Part shown: piece by piece, positions 1-9,689 of the stretch
How positions within the stretch are numbered: the first letter of the stretch is position 1
Layout: each line of letters begins with the position of its first letter
Source: an uncultured Litoreibacter sp.
Lineage (GTDB): Bacteria; Pseudomonadota; Alphaproteobacteria; Rhodobacterales; Rhodobacteraceae
Length of the DNA stretch: 64,000 bases
NCBI GenBank assembly: GCA_947492995.1
Contig: CANLOU010000001.1
Coordinates: 1,125,001 to 1,189,000, forward strand
Direction: 5' to 3'
Notes under the pieces: generated by a model
The model's database searches: none
Seen by the model: only the letters and a program-made list of their open reading frames with translations
Told to the model about the DNA's origin: nothing
Translations under genes and position numbers: made by a program

Positions 1-2
1 AC

Positions 3-440
3 CACAAGCTGGACCCCTATGACGCGGGGTTCGTGGTGGTTCTGATCTCCGTTTGGAAGCAGGTTAGCGTCAACTTCATCTTCTTTTTGTCGGGGCTGCA
101 GGGCATCCCCAAATCGGTGAACGAGGCGGCCTTGATGGACTGCAAAAGCCCGACGCGGCGGTTCTGGACCATCACCTTCCCGCTGCTGGCACCCACCACC
201 TTCTTTCTGATGGTCATCAACATCACCTACGCCTTCTTTGAAACCTTCGGCATCATCGACACCACCACCCAAGGGGCGCCGGGCGGCGCAACGACCACGC
301 TGGTGTTCAAGGTGTTCCAAGACGGATTCAGGGGGGCCGACATTGGCGGGTCCTCGGCGCAGTCGGTGGTGTTGATGCTGCTGGTTCTGGCGCTGACGGT
401 GATCCAATTCCGGTTCATTGAGAAGAAGGTGCATTACTGA
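3..440 (+). CDS. ugpA: sn-glycerol-3-phosphate ABC transporter permease UgpA (5'-truncated by window edge)
   Basis: This is the C-terminal part of an inner-membrane permease; the reading frame is open from base 3 and the start lies upstream of the window. It carries the EAA-type cytoplasmic loop ([11 protein letters not shown], then [11 protein letters not shown]) that docks on the ATPase. The tail ([15 protein letters not shown], then [13 protein letters not shown] and FIEKKVHY) matches UgpA as I know it from E. coli. Its stop overlaps the start of ugpE by one base (TGATG), so the two are translationally coupled. UgpA and UgpE form the membrane pore for glycerol-3-phosphate or glycerophosphodiesters in phosphate scavenging. 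The substrate is inferred from family; the binding protein (UgpB) is presumably upstream. Confidence 0.9.
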   Translation, partial: HKLDPYDAGFVVVLISVWKQVSVNFIFFLSGLQGIPKSVNEAALMDCKSPTRRFWTITFPLLAPTTFFLMVINITYAFFETFGIIDTTTQGAPGGATTTLVFKVFQDGFRGADIGGSSAQSVVLMLLVLALTVIQFRFIEKKVHY

Positions 441-1285
441 TGAACCGGTCTGCCATCTCCACCCATATCATTCTGATCTGCGGCGCATTGTTCATGACAC
501 TGCCGGTTTGGGTGGCCTTTGCCACCTCGACCCACGCGCCCGAAACCATCCTGCGCGAAGGGCTACAGATCTGGCCCGGCGGACATTTCCTTGAGACCTA
601 TAACGAGGTGCTGTTCGTCGAAGGCGGCGTGATGAAGAAGGTCACTGCCACCGCGATGCTGAAGAACAGCCTGATCCTTGGCGTGGGCTTTGCCGTGGGC
701 AAGGTCATCATCTCGATGCTGGCAGCCTACGCGATTGTGTATTTCCGGTTCCGGCTGGCCGTGCCGCTGTTCTGGGTCATCTTCATGACCCTGCTGCTGC
801 CATTGGAGGTGCGGATCATCCCGTCCTACAAAGTGGTGGCGGATCTGGGGATGCTGGACACCCATGCGGGGCTTATCATCCCGTTGATCGCGTCCGCGAC
901 GGGCACGTTCTTCTTCCGGCAATTCTTCCGCTCGGTTCCCGATGAATTGCTGGAGGCCGCAAGGCTCGACGGGGCGACAGCTTGGGGGTTCTTCATCGAC
1001 ATCCTCGTGCCGCTGTCCAAAACCATGATCGCCGCGATCCTGATTATCATGTTCGTGGTGGGCTGGAACCAGTACCTGTGGCCGCTGATTATGACCACCA
1101 AGGAAGAGAACTACACCTTGGTGATCGGCATCAAACAAATCTACCAAGTGCTGAACGAAGGCGGCGAGCTCCCGCAATTCCAAAAGGCCTTTGCGCTGAC
1201 CATTCTGGCGACCCTGCCCCCGGTACTGGTCGTGCTGATCTTCCAAAACTGGTTCGTTAAGGGCCTCGTAGAAAGCGAGAAATAA
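440..1285 (+). CDS. ugpE: sn-glycerol-3-phosphate ABC transporter permease UgpE
   Basis: This 281-residue inner-membrane protein has about six transmembrane segments and is the second pore subunit. The EAA loop reads [22 protein letters not shown], followed by the family segment [10 protein letters not shown]. The C-terminus LVESEK is nearly the same as that of E. coli UgpE (LVDSEK). The start overlaps the ugpA stop by one base and the stop overlaps the ugpC start by one base, so ugpA-ugpE-ugpC form one operon. A clear paralogue lies two genes downstream at 3140-3982. Confidence 0.92.
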   Translation: MNRSAISTHIILICGALFMTLPVWVAFATSTHAPETILREGLQIWPGGHFLETYNEVLFVEGGVMKKVTATAMLKNSLILGVGFAVGKVIISMLAAYAIVYFRFRLAVPLFWVIFMTLLLPLEVRIIPSYKVVADLGMLDTHAGLIIPLIASATGTFFFRQFFRSVPDELLEAARLDGATAWGFFIDILVPLSKTMIAAILIIMFVVGWNQYLWPLIMTTKEENYTLVIGIKQIYQVLNEGGELPQFQKAFALTILATLPPVLVVLIFQNWFVKGLVESEK

Positions 1286-2361
1286 TGTCGGGTGTTCACC
1301 TAAAATCCGTCCGCAAAACCTACCCCAACGGGGCGGAGGCCATTCGCGGCGTCGATATGGATATTCAATCCGGCGAGATGATCGTCTTTGTTGGCCCGTC
1401 GGGCTGCGGCAAGTCTACCTTGCTGCGCATGGTGGCGGGGCTGGAAAGCATCTCTGGCGGCGACATCTCGATCGGGGACCGGGTGATTAACGATGTGTCC
1501 CCGTCGGAACGCGACGTGGCGATGGTGTTTCAGAACTACGCGCTTTACCCGCATATGTCGGTGCGCGGGAACATGTCTTACGGGCTGAAGAACCGCAAAA
1601 TGGACAAGGCCGAGATCGACAAGCGCGTCAACGACGCGGCCAAGATGCTGAAGATCGACGCCTTCCTTGAGCGCCAGCCGAACCAGCTGTCCGGCGGGCA
1701 ACGGCAACGTGTTGCCATGGGCCGAGCGATTGTGCGCAACCCGCAGGTGTTCCTGTTTGACGAACCGCTGTCCAACCTTGACGCCAAGTTGCGCGTGCAG
1801 ATGCGCATCGAGATCAAGCGGCTGCAGCGGCGGATGAACGTGACCTCGATCTATGTGACCCATGACCAGACCGAGGCGATGACCTTGGCCGACCGCCTTG
1901 CGGTCATCAATGACGGGCTGGTCGAACAGATGGGCGCGCCCATGGAATTGTATAACGACCCCAAGACGCTGTTTGTGGCGTCTTTCATCGGGGCACCACA
2001 GATCAACCTGATCCCGGTCAAGTTTGACGGGACGACGCTTAGCAACGGCGCGCTCCAGCTGGCTGGCTTCAGTGGTTTGCCCGAAAATACCGACCTGGTG
2101 CTGGGCATCAGGCCAGACGTGTTGCGGGTCTCGGGCGACGGCCAATTCGAGATGCGCGTCGATCTGGTGGAACAGCATGGCGGCGAAAATCTGGTTTACG
2201 GTGCTTTGCTTGGGGCCACCAACAACGAGGGCGACGATCTGGAGGTTTGCTTGAAAGGCGACAAGGAAATGCTGCCTGATCTCGATGGAACCTTGAGGCT
2301 TGGGTTTGATAGCTCCACGGCATTTGTGTTCCGCAAAGACACGGGCGAGCGCCTGATATGA
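1285..2361 (+). CDS. ugpC: sn-glycerol-3-phosphate ABC transporter ATP-binding protein UgpC
   Basis: A 358-residue ABC ATPase of the MalK/UgpC class. Walker A is GPSGCGKST at about residues 37-45, the Q-loop is FQNYALYPH, the signature is LSGGQRQR and Walker B is VFLFDEP, followed by the H-loop THDQ. A C-terminal TOBE-type regulatory region of about 120 residues follows. It powers the UgpAE pore on the cytoplasmic side. It follows ugpE with a one-base overlap and overlaps the next gene by four bases (ATGA). MalK-type ATPases can be shared between importers, so it may also serve the second UgpE-like permease. Confidence 0.93.
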   Translation: MSGVHLKSVRKTYPNGAEAIRGVDMDIQSGEMIVFVGPSGCGKSTLLRMVAGLESISGGDISIGDRVINDVSPSERDVAMVFQNYALYPHMSVRGNMSYGLKNRKMDKAEIDKRVNDAAKMLKIDAFLERQPNQLSGGQRQRVAMGRAIVRNPQVFLFDEPLSNLDAKLRVQMRIEIKRLQRRMNVTSIYVTHDQTEAMTLADRLAVINDGLVEQMGAPMELYNDPKTLFVASFIGAPQINLIPVKFDGTTLSNGALQLAGFSGLPENTDLVLGIRPDVLRVSGDGQFEMRVDLVEQHGGENLVYGALLGATNNEGDDLEVCLKGDKEMLPDLDGTLRLGFDSSTAFVFRKDTGERLI

Positions 2362-3143
2362 CCGCAGACAGGCTTGACGCGGCCAAGACCATCGCACGCG
2401 AGGCGGGGGCTCTGGCGCTGGCCTTCTTTCGCGACATATCGGGTTTGGACATCAAATCCAAAGGGGCGCAGGACATGGTGTCCAACGCCGACCTGGAGGT
2501 CGAAACCTTCGTGCGTGCCAAGCTGGCGGCTCAGTTTCCAGAGGATGGCATTGTCGGCGAAGAACACGCCAATGTTGCTTCGAAATCTGGTTGGACATGG
2601 GTCATTGACCCGATTGATGGAACCGCAAATTTTGTGCGCGGCATCCCGCAATGGTGCGTGATATTGGCCTGCGTGCAGGACGACACCACCAAGGTCGCGG
2701 CGATATTTGAACCCTGCACGGACGAGATGTTTTGGGGCGGGCTTGGCCAAGGCGCCTTTGTCAACGACGCCAAACTTACGGTGGCCAGCACGGAGGGGCT
2801 GCATGATGGCAGCGTTGGCGTGGGGATGAACGGGCGCACTGCTGCCCATATGGCGTCTGCCATGGTGGCTGACCTGTCCAACCGCGGTGGCATCTTCTTT
2901 CGAAATGCGTCGGGCGGGTTAATGCTGTCCTACGTCGCCGCTGGACGGCTGATTGGGTATACAGAGCCGCATATGAACGCCTGGGACTGCTTGGCCGGGC
3001 AATTGCTGATCTCTGAGGCGGGCGGCAAAATAGAACAGCAATCTGCCACCAAGATGCTGGCGGAGGGGGGGCGCGTCGTTGCGGCCTCGCCTGACATCTT
3101 CGACGAACTGCTTGCCATGTCGGAGGTCGCCTACAAGGCGTGA
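2358..3143 (+). CDS. Inositol-monophosphatase-family phosphatase
   Basis: A 261-residue soluble enzyme of the Mg-dependent, Li-sensitive IMPase superfamily. Its metal site is visible as GEE (67-69), DPIDGT (84-89) and the late Asp in AWD (208-210). Family members hydrolyse inositol phosphate, histidinol phosphate, fructose-1,6-bisphosphate or 3'(2'),5'-bisphosphonucleotides; sequence alone does not choose between them. It is coupled by ATGA to ugpC upstream and by GTGA to a permease downstream. That position suggests it dephosphorylates whatever phosphoester the transporter brings in, for example a glycerol- or sugar-phosphate. This role is inference. Confidence 0.85.
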   Translation: MTADRLDAAKTIAREAGALALAFFRDISGLDIKSKGAQDMVSNADLEVETFVRAKLAAQFPEDGIVGEEHANVASKSGWTWVIDPIDGTANFVRGIPQWCVILACVQDDTTKVAAIFEPCTDEMFWGGLGQGAFVNDAKLTVASTEGLHDGSVGVGMNGRTAAHMASAMVADLSNRGGIFFRNASGGLMLSYVAAGRLIGYTEPHMNAWDCLAGQLLISEAGGKIEQQSATKMLAEGGRVVAASPDIFDELLAMSEVAYKA

Positions 3144-3982
3144 CCAGCATGCTGAAACACCAGCTGCGCAGTGCGGGAAACCACGCCATCCTGCTGGCAG
3201 GCGTGGCCTTCATGATCCTGCCGATAGTGCTTGTTGTGGTTTCCTCCACGCATGAAACCGCGCTGTTGGGTGAGACCGGTTTGCAGCTTCTGCCGGGGGC
3301 GCAGATGGTTGAGAACTACACCAAGGTGCTGACGCTGGAAGCCGGGTTTACCGACCAGATCACCGCTCTGGATATGATGAAGAACTCGATGATTATTGCG
3401 GTGGGCGTTGCGGGGTTGACCACATTGGTGTCGCTGCTTGGGGCCTACGCTATGGTCTTTTTCCGATTGCCGCTGGCCGGATTTCTGTTCTGGCTGACTT
3501 TGGCGACGCTGCTGCTGCCGTTGGAAAGCAGGTTCATCAACACGTTTCTGGTCGCTGATGCGCTGGGGCTCATTAACACGCATCTGGGGATGATATTGCC
3601 CACCCTGACGGTCGCGCTGGGCACCTTGTTCTTCAGGCAGCTTTTTCTGGCCATGCCCAATGAGTATCTGGAGGCCGCCAAGCTGGACGGGGCCGGCCCA
3701 ATCCGGTTCTTCTTTGACTTCATTGTGCCGCTGTCGTGGAAGCGCGGAGGGGCGATTTTTGTCGTCACCTTCATGGTCGGGTGGAACCAGTATCTGTGGC
3801 CCCTGCTCATCAGCACGGATGAAAGCAAGTACACATTGGTGCGCGGCATTCGGCTTATTGGTCAGGAAAGCGGCCCGGGCATGGCGCTGATCGTGCTGTC
3901 GCTTCTGCCTCCGCTTATCCTGGTGCTGATTTTTCAGCGCTGGTTCTTCCAGGCGCTTGCGGACGAGAAAAATGCCTTTTGA
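3140..3982 (+). CDS. Second UgpE-like carbohydrate/glycerol-phosphate ABC permease
   Basis: A 280-residue polytopic permease clearly paralogous to UgpE at 440-1285. Shared landmarks are MKNS, LLLPLE, the EAA loop (EAAKLDGAGPIRFFFDFIVPLS) and GWNQYLWPL. The start is taken as the GTG overlapping the previous stop (GTGA); an ATG three codons later is an alternative. No second UgpA-type partner, ATPase or binding protein is visible, so it probably competes with or replaces UgpE in a complex using the same UgpC. Divergence is strongest in the N-terminal periplasmic segment and the C-terminal loop, as expected for altered specificity. Confidence 0.85.
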   Translation: MTSMLKHQLRSAGNHAILLAGVAFMILPIVLVVVSSTHETALLGETGLQLLPGAQMVENYTKVLTLEAGFTDQITALDMMKNSMIIAVGVAGLTTLVSLLGAYAMVFFRLPLAGFLFWLTLATLLLPLESRFINTFLVADALGLINTHLGMILPTLTVALGTLFFRQLFLAMPNEYLEAAKLDGAGPIRFFFDFIVPLSWKRGGAIFVVTFMVGWNQYLWPLLISTDESKYTLVRGIRLIGQESGPGMALIVLSLLPPLILVLIFQRWFFQALADEKNAF

Positions 3983-5150
3983 CGCGCCCCTGCCGCGACA
4001 GTCATTGGCGGCGCTGCTGCTCCTGCTGACGGGGGTGATCTGCAACGCGTCCGTTATCCCATATATGGGCGTCTACATCGTCGAAACGCTTGGCAAAGAG
4101 CCGTTGTTCATCAGCCTTTATGCGACGGTCACGTTGTCCCTCACCCTTTTGGTCAATCGCCAATACGGGGAATGGATCGACGCGGGGGTGCCTATATCTC
4201 CGTTGGTGTTGGCCTCGCTCTTGGCGTTTGGGGCGGCGGTGGCGTCAATCTTGATGTTTCCAAACATCTGGGTGCTGGTCCTGTTTGCCAGCCCATGTTT
4301 CGCGGTGTCGAATGCGGCGGTGTCGACCATGTACAGCTTTGGCCGGCTGCTGGCAGAGCGGGACGGGTTGGACATACCGCGCTACAATTCGTACCTGCGC
4401 GCGATGACCTCGCTGGGGTGGATGCTGGCGCCTGCGGCCAGTTTCTATATTGCCAGCCTTTCGGGGGCGTTTGCCGTCTTTTGGATGGGGCTGGTATTGG
4501 CTGGGGGTTGGGGCCTTCTTTGGTTGGCGGTCATGCCAAAGGGGTTCGCGTCGCCCCCACCCAAGGCCCACGAGGACCCCCTTGCCACCGGCCTCACCGG
4601 CGCCAACACCGGGCTATGGCTCGCGGCTGGTGTCTGCCTTGCTTTCGCTTTGGCGCATTCCATGTCGATGAGCGCGCTGCCTCTCTTCTACCTTCGGGAG
4701 GCCGGGCTGCCCGCTTACGCGCCGGGCGTGTCCTTGTCGGTGAAAACCTTTGTTGAAATCGTGGCGATTTTGGCGTCGCCGTGGATCATGGCCGTCATGG
4801 GGTCGCGCAACGCGCTGAAGAGCGCTGCGGTCATTGCCGTTGCGGCCTTCTTCGTTCTGGCGCGGGTCACGTCGCTGCCCCAACTTGTCCTCGGCGCTGG
4901 TTTGGAGGGGCTATATTACGGGCTGTTTGCGGCCGTCGGCCTGACTTACATGCAGGATTTCGCGAAGGGCAGAATGGCGCGAGCCACGTCGCTCTATATG
5001 AACAGCCTGTTTATGGGGGGGCTGATTGCCAGCCCCTTGATGGGGCTGACGGCGCAGTTTGTGAGCTTTGGGATGGCCGTTCAGGTGTCGACCATCTGGG
5101 CCGTGCTGGCGTTCGGCTTGCTGACCTATCTGGGACGCCGCAACACCTAA
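3972..5150 (+). CDS. Major facilitator superfamily transporter
   Basis: A hydrophobic protein of about 392 residues with around twelve predicted transmembrane stretches in two halves joined by a cytoplasmic loop (AVMPKGFASPPPKAHEDP). The arrangement resembles the SetA/SetB sugar-efflux branch of the MFS, but this is a weak impression and the substrate is unknown. I chose the ATG at 3972, which overlaps the upstream permease by 11 bases. An in-frame TTG at 3957 is possible. It appears to be the last gene of the ugp-like operon and overlaps the converging GT2 gene by four bases. Confidence 0.8.
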   Translation: MPFDAPLPRQSLAALLLLLTGVICNASVIPYMGVYIVETLGKEPLFISLYATVTLSLTLLVNRQYGEWIDAGVPISPLVLASLLAFGAAVASILMFPNIWVLVLFASPCFAVSNAAVSTMYSFGRLLAERDGLDIPRYNSYLRAMTSLGWMLAPAASFYIASLSGAFAVFWMGLVLAGGWGLLWLAVMPKGFASPPPKAHEDPLATGLTGANTGLWLAAGVCLAFALAHSMSMSALPLFYLREAGLPAYAPGVSLSVKTFVEIVAILASPWIMAVMGSRNALKSAAVIAVAAFFVLARVTSLPQLVLGAGLEGLYYGLFAAVGLTYMQDFAKGRMARATSLYMNSLFMGGLIASPLMGLTAQFVSFGMAVQVSTIWAVLAFGLLTYLGRRNT

Positions 5151-6232
5151 CCTGCTTTGAGCCAAGGCTTGCCACCGGCAAGGTCAATGGCATCTTCCGC
5201 CGGAACGGGGGGCGCCTGCTTGGACTTCAAAGCCGAAAGGCGTTGAACGCGCTTGTGGATTGCCAGCTTGGGGACGGAGGCGACATCATGTTGCAAGAAG
5301 CTCAGAAGCAGTTGGAACCCGATCAACAAGGGCACCGCGCTTAGCATGACTGTACCAGCCGTGGCGGGCGTGTCGGTTTGCGCGCTTTCCATCCAGGCCG
5401 TGATGCCGAAGATCAGGCCGAACAAGACCATTGGCACACCTGCCAACAGGCTGAGCGACGCGGCGGAAAACCCCCGCAGGATGTAGTTATAGACGATCCG
5501 CTTGAACAGATTGCGAGCATGTAGAAACGGGAAAGACAGCAGCGTCTTGATGGCGCTCATGTTGCTGACCTCGTCGCCGTAAATGGGCACCATGGGGACG
5601 TCCACGACGGATGCACGCACGGTCGACAGGCGGAACAGCAGGTCGGATTCGAAGAAATAGCGTTCATGCAATTTGCGCAGCGGCAGGACCCGCGCGACGT
5701 TTGCATGTATGGCGGTGAACCCGTTGGTTGGGTCGAACAGGTCCCAATACCCGGTCGTGAGCTTGGTGATAAGGGACAGCCCGGCATTGCCGACCAACCT
5801 GACGGTTGGCATGCAGCGCACTTCCTCCAGATCGAAAAAGCGGTTGCCCTTTGTATAGTCGGCCTTGCCATCCAGAATGGGGGCGATAAGCGGCGCGATG
5901 AAGTCGGGGTCCATCTGGCCGTCCGCGTCAATCTTGACCAGAATGTCTGCGCCTTCTTCCAATGCCCGAATGTAGCCGGTGACGGTTGCGCCGCCGACAC
6001 CCTTGTTGACGGTATGGGACACGGCCTTGACCCGCGCGTTATCGGCAGCCAATTGGTCCAGCACCTCAGCCATGTTGTCGTCTGAACAGTCGTTGACGCA
6101 GACAATCAGGCTTACAAAGTCCGGGACGGAGTCCACGACAGCCGCGATAGAGCCTGCGGCCCTGTAACAAGGAATAACAACGGCCACTTTGGCAGATACC
6201 TGAGGTATGACCTTATGTGCTTCGTGTTTCAT
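5147..6232 (-). CDS. Family 2 glycosyltransferase, polyprenyl-phosphate sugar synthase type
   Basis: A protein of about 361 residues. The N-terminal GT-A domain starts with VAVVIPCYRAAGSIA and has VNDCSDD and the nucleotide-sugar/metal DxD motif IDADGQMDP (DAD about 102-104). A conserved NRF segment and two C-terminal hydrophobic segments (about 265-290 and 305-325) follow. This matches dolichol/undecaprenyl-phosphate sugar synthases that load a sugar on a lipid carrier at the inner membrane. The ATG at 6232 is preferred over an in-frame ATG at 6319 because GGAG lies nine bases upstream. It is divergent from the GT-C-like gene, with about 150 bases of shared promoter region. Confidence 0.85.
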   Translation of the reverse strand: MKHEAHKVIPQVSAKVAVVIPCYRAAGSIAAVVDSVPDFVSLIVCVNDCSDDNMAEVLDQLAADNARVKAVSHTVNKGVGGATVTGYIRALEEGADILVKIDADGQMDPDFIAPLIAPILDGKADYTKGNRFFDLEEVRCMPTVRLVGNAGLSLITKLTTGYWDLFDPTNGFTAIHANVARVLPLRKLHERYFFESDLLFRLSTVRASVVDVPMVPIYGDEVSNMSAIKTLLSFPFLHARNLFKRIVYNYILRGFSAASLSLLAGVPMVLFGLIFGITAWMESAQTDTPATAGTVMLSAVPLLIGFQLLLSFLQHDVASVPKLAIHKRVQRLSALKSKQAPPVPAEDAIDLAGGKPWLKAG

Positions 6233-6385
6233 CAGCCGGGGCTCCGATTGCGTTTCGTTGCCCAAGGAGTAGCCGTCGTCTGTGGCCAATATATGACCAA
6301 TACAGTCGATGTTTGCCATACTGTTGCCAGAGTCATCCCTAATATCTGCGGAAACAAAAGGTCACGAATGTGGGGAATTGAGGGA

Positions 6386-8020
6386 ATGCAGTCAACAATC
6401 GCAGCAACCCGGTCAACGGGCGCGCCGGCACCAGTGTCACTACCAATGGTGGGGCGGATGTTGCCCGCAACCTACGCCTATTTAGCATTCGCGGCGGTGA
6501 TAATGGCAACCGCTATATATACTGCATTTAACCTATCTTCTGTCGTGTCCTACACGCGCGACATCTGGCATCACCTGTCTGTCTACCGCGAGCTGATGGC
6601 GTCCCCCCTTGAGGCGATGAACCCGCACGTGGCAACAGATGACCCCTCTCGATCCTATTCCCCGTGGACTATGTTCGTGGCGCTTCTGGCGCGGGCGATT
6701 GGGGCTGACCCGTTCGGGGCCATTGCAATCTCGGCGATTTTGTCGATGTTGTCGGTTGTCACCGGCATTTTCCTGTTTTCGCGCGAATACCTGCGGAACG
6801 CGTGGGCGCCTGCGCTGTTTCTATTGGTGTTCCTCGGCTCGTGGGGCGCGTATATCAACCACACCGGGTACCACACTGTCGCGACCTTTATGTATTCGGC
6901 GTCCTACCCGTTTGCCATCGTTCTGGGCATGGGCTTCGTGCTGTGGTGGATGGTGCTCAAGGCCCAGAAGGCAACCGGGCCTTCTTTTGTCTTGCTCCTG
7001 GGCCTGCTGGCGCTGCTTGGCGCGGCCCTGTTTATCACGCATCAGTTGCAGGGGCTCTTTGCGGTCGGCGCGGGCATTGGCTTTGCGCTCTTTGCGGGTC
7101 AGGCCTCGTTGGTCCGTCGCGTGATACTTGGCGTCGTTCTGCTGGGTGGCCTCTTCGTGTCGCAATACTGGTGGTATTTCGATCCAATCGCCTTCGTGCT
7201 CGACCCCGAGGTGCGCAAGGGCCATTCCGCCGTCAGACTGTTTGAATACTCGACCGACAACCTGTCGGAGATCTTTGCCAACCTTGGCATCGCATTGATC
7301 GGCATTGCCGGGCTTGTGAACGCCCGCACTGGCCGGTTCCGGCTGGAACTGGCCTTGCCGTTGCTCGTGCTGGTGTCGGGGTTCACCTATCTGCTGGTGA
7401 ACGGCAACTGGGTCAGCGTCCGCATCCTGCCCTTCGTGGCCCTGTTCCTGCAGATCGGCCTTGTCGCGTTCCTACTGAAGAAGACAGAGGCCGCGAACAC
7501 CGCAAGCGCCCTGCTGCGTGGCGGGATCATTGCCGCATTGGTCGCGGGGCTTGGCTACAACATCTACAAAGGCAATGAGAGCTATCAAAACTCCCGGACC
7601 TTCCTGGAAACCGGCTATATCGAGAAGCACTACATCACATGGAGCAGGGATATTCTTGCCGCCGCAGCCTACGCCGAAACATTGGCCCCCAGCGGTGCAA
7701 CGGTCATCGCGCATCGCGACACCGCCTTCCCGATGGAGGCGACGTCACTGGCTGTGGTCGCCATTCCCCGGCTCTTTGCCGAAGTGCCCGACATGCTGGA
7801 ACGCCAGGCCAACAACATCGCCTTTTTCGACGAGGCCACTTCGACAGAAACCCGTTGCAGCATTCTGGCGCAGTATGACGTCCAGATGATCGTCTACCGG
7901 CCCTATTGGTTGCCTGACGGGGTGGAACGGGACCTGCGGGCCTTCGGGTCAGTTCTGCCCAAAGGTGATCTGATGTTCATCCCCGCGCAAGACGGGGTGT
8001 TTGAGGCCTGCCCGTCATGA
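6386..8020 (+). CDS. Polytopic membrane protein, probably GT-C-fold glycosyltransferase
   Basis: A protein of about 544 residues with roughly ten or more hydrophobic segments. The first long loop after segment one contains RDIWHHLSVYRELM and later NPH and SPW. This placement of acidic and histidine residues resembles the catalytic first periplasmic loop of GT-C enzymes, which use polyprenyl-phosphate sugars. The C-terminal about 150 residues are soluble. The assignment is by pattern only. The start is taken at the ATG at 6386 behind a purine-rich GGGGAATTGAGGGA; an ATG at 6368 is also possible. The stop overlaps the next gene by four bases (ATGA). Confidence 0.65.
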   Translation: MQSTIAATRSTGAPAPVSLPMVGRMLPATYAYLAFAAVIMATAIYTAFNLSSVVSYTRDIWHHLSVYRELMASPLEAMNPHVATDDPSRSYSPWTMFVALLARAIGADPFGAIAISAILSMLSVVTGIFLFSREYLRNAWAPALFLLVFLGSWGAYINHTGYHTVATFMYSASYPFAIVLGMGFVLWWMVLKAQKATGPSFVLLLGLLALLGAALFITHQLQGLFAVGAGIGFALFAGQASLVRRVILGVVLLGGLFVSQYWWYFDPIAFVLDPEVRKGHSAVRLFEYSTDNLSEIFANLGIALIGIAGLVNARTGRFRLELALPLLVLVSGFTYLLVNGNWVSVRILPFVALFLQIGLVAFLLKKTEAANTASALLRGGIIAALVAGLGYNIYKGNESYQNSRTFLETGYIEKHYITWSRDILAAAAYAETLAPSGATVIAHRDTAFPMEATSLAVVAIPRLFAEVPDMLERQANNIAFFDEATSTETRCSILAQYDVQMIVYRPYWLPDGVERDLRAFGSVLPKGDLMFIPAQDGVFEACPS

Positions 8021-8775
8021 CGGATACACCCTCCCCGCACCTGTATATCTTGTCGGCCGGGCGGACCGGAACGGTCTTCCTTGAGAAGTTGCTAAGCGTT
8101 TACGCGCCCCGTGCAACGGCGCAACATGAACCGGCCCCGACCCGCGAGCAAATGATGCTCGCCAACCTGCGCAATGACTTTGGCATTGGTGGCGGGGTGT
8201 TGCGGCGGTGGTTCCAAAAGGCCCGCGCCAAACGGGTCGGCGCGGCGTCGGGTCCCTATATCGAGATCAACCCGTTCCTGTGCGCCATGACCGACTTGCT
8301 GTGCGATGGCCCTCGGCCCGCACGGATTGTGCATGTCACCCGTGAGCCTGAAAGCTGGGCGCGGTCGATGACGGTTTTCAAAGCCTCGACCAAGTTCCGT
8401 TGGTTCATCGACTACATCCCATTCGCCAAACCCTATCCCAGCCCGCGCCCGAAGGGCTGGTCACGCTGGTCCTTCTACGAGCGAAACCTAGCGCGCTGGG
8501 TCTGGTGCAATTCCAGAATTCGGGCCTTGGCGGACACGGCGCAGGCCTACACTCATCTGCGCTACGAGGACCTGTTCAACGAAGACCAGCAGGTCCGGGA
8601 AACGGCGGTGATGCAGGTGTTCGACACCCTCGGGCTGGAGCGGCCAAAGCAGATCGACTGGGCGCTGTTTCAGACCCGCGCCAACCCCGCGCCAGCGTCG
8701 CAAGCGCAGTTTGCCAAGACCGGTGCGGAACAGATCCTGCGCCCGCTTGCCTACGAGTTGGGCTATGACGTTTGA
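8017..8775 (+). CDS. Sulfotransferase-like protein
   Basis: A 252-residue protein whose N-terminus ILSAGRTGTVFLEKLL has the look of the 5'-phosphosulfate-binding loop of PAPS-dependent sulfotransferases. A later strand-turn, IVHVTREPESWARSM, fits the 3'-phosphate-binding segment (Arg then Ser). LRYEDLF near residue 185 is also common in the family. Coupled to the upstream GT-C-like gene (ATGA) and overlapping the flippase-like gene, it most likely modifies the same glycan or lipid. Activity and acceptor are unknown; a kinase- or glycosyltransferase-related P-loop protein is the main alternative. Confidence 0.6.
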   Translation: MTDTPSPHLYILSAGRTGTVFLEKLLSVYAPRATAQHEPAPTREQMMLANLRNDFGIGGGVLRRWFQKARAKRVGAASGPYIEINPFLCAMTDLLCDGPRPARIVHVTREPESWARSMTVFKASTKFRWFIDYIPFAKPYPSPRPKGWSRWSFYERNLARWVWCNSRIRALADTAQAYTHLRYEDLFNEDQQVRETAVMQVFDTLGLERPKQIDWALFQTRANPAPASQAQFAKTGAEQILRPLAYELGYDV

Positions 8776-9682
8776 CCTGAAACGCATCGCATTGGGCGTC
8801 GCGGTCGCGGCGTTGCTTATGGCCGTGTTGGCCAAGCTGTCGGGCGTGGGCCTGTCGGATTTCGCCAACATATCGCCGGCCTATGCGGTCATGGCGCTGC
8901 TCTTCTCAATGGCGACCATTGCGCTGCGCGCCGCAAATTACCGGGCCATCGGCAATCAATATGTCGCGGCGTCGTTGCGCGGGTGGCTGCAGGTCAGCCT
9001 GCGCCATCAGTTTCTGTTCACGGCCGTGCCGTCGGGTCTGGGCGATATCGGGTTTCCGGTGCTGGCGCGTCAGTATGTCGGTCTCGACCTCAAACAAGGG
9101 GCGGCAACCATCGCCATGGCGCGGCTGCGCGACCTGTGCTTTCTGCCGGCGCTGGGATGCGGGGGCTTGGCGGTGCTGGGCTACGCACCCGTGTTGTCAT
9201 CGCTTGCGGCGCTTGCGCTGGGCGCGGCGGGCCTGATGGCCGAACAATTGGTCGGGCTTCTGCGCCGGTCGTTTCAACGCCTCAGGGCGAAGGTTCCACC
9301 TTCGCAAGATGTGGGGCAGCAGACCTTCACGTCGCAGCTGATCCGCAGCGCGCTGACCATCGGCAGCTGGACCAGCGCGGCGCTGGCCCTGTGGTGCGCC
9401 TATGCGTCGGCTGGCTTTGTGCTGGACCCGGCCGCAAGTTTTGTGATGTTGGCGGGGCTGAATGCCATCGGCATCATCGCCATTTCTGTCGGCGGGCTGG
9501 GCGTGGCGGAGGCCGGAAGCACTGGCGTTCTGACATTCCTCGCTGTTCCGCTGGAACAGGCGGCGCAGGTCTCGCTGGTCGCCCGTCCGGTCTTTTTGGT
9601 TGCGGTGCTCGCGGCCTGCGCCGTTTTGTGGGCGGCAAGCAGGCTGACAGACAAATCACACGCGCCAGCCCCCCAAAGCTGA
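8765..9682 (+). CDS. Lysylphosphatidylglycerol-synthase-type flippase-like membrane protein
   Basis: A 305-residue protein with about eight transmembrane segments of the UPF0104/LPG_synthase_TM family (related to the YbhN and AglD type). Characteristic stretches are ALRAANYRAIGNQY, the FTAVPSGLGDIGFPVLARQY region and the late GGLGVAEAGSTGVL turn. Members act as lipid flippases or as membrane parts of MprF. The cytoplasmic aminoacyltransferase domain of MprF is absent here, so only the membrane part exists. The ATG at 8765 overlaps the sulfotransferase-like gene by 11 bases. It is the last gene of the cassette and converges on the alcohol dehydrogenase gene. Confidence 0.75.
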   Translation: MTFDLKRIALGVAVAALLMAVLAKLSGVGLSDFANISPAYAVMALLFSMATIALRAANYRAIGNQYVAASLRGWLQVSLRHQFLFTAVPSGLGDIGFPVLARQYVGLDLKQGAATIAMARLRDLCFLPALGCGGLAVLGYAPVLSSLAALALGAAGLMAEQLVGLLRRSFQRLRAKVPPSQDVGQQTFTSQLIRSALTIGSWTSAALALWCAYASAGFVLDPAASFVMLAGLNAIGIIAISVGGLGVAEAGSTGVLTFLAVPLEQAAQVSLVARPVFLVAVLAACAVLWAASRLTDKSHAPAPQS

Positions 9683-9689
9683 CCCCGCC

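Noticed and set aside
1300-2397. 365-codon minus-strand frame opposite ugpC
   Set aside because: Antisense shadow; ugpC carries all ABC motifs and is operon-coupled.
5666-6085. 139-codon plus-strand frame in the GT2 gene
   Set aside because: Antisense to a well-supported GT2 glycosyltransferase.
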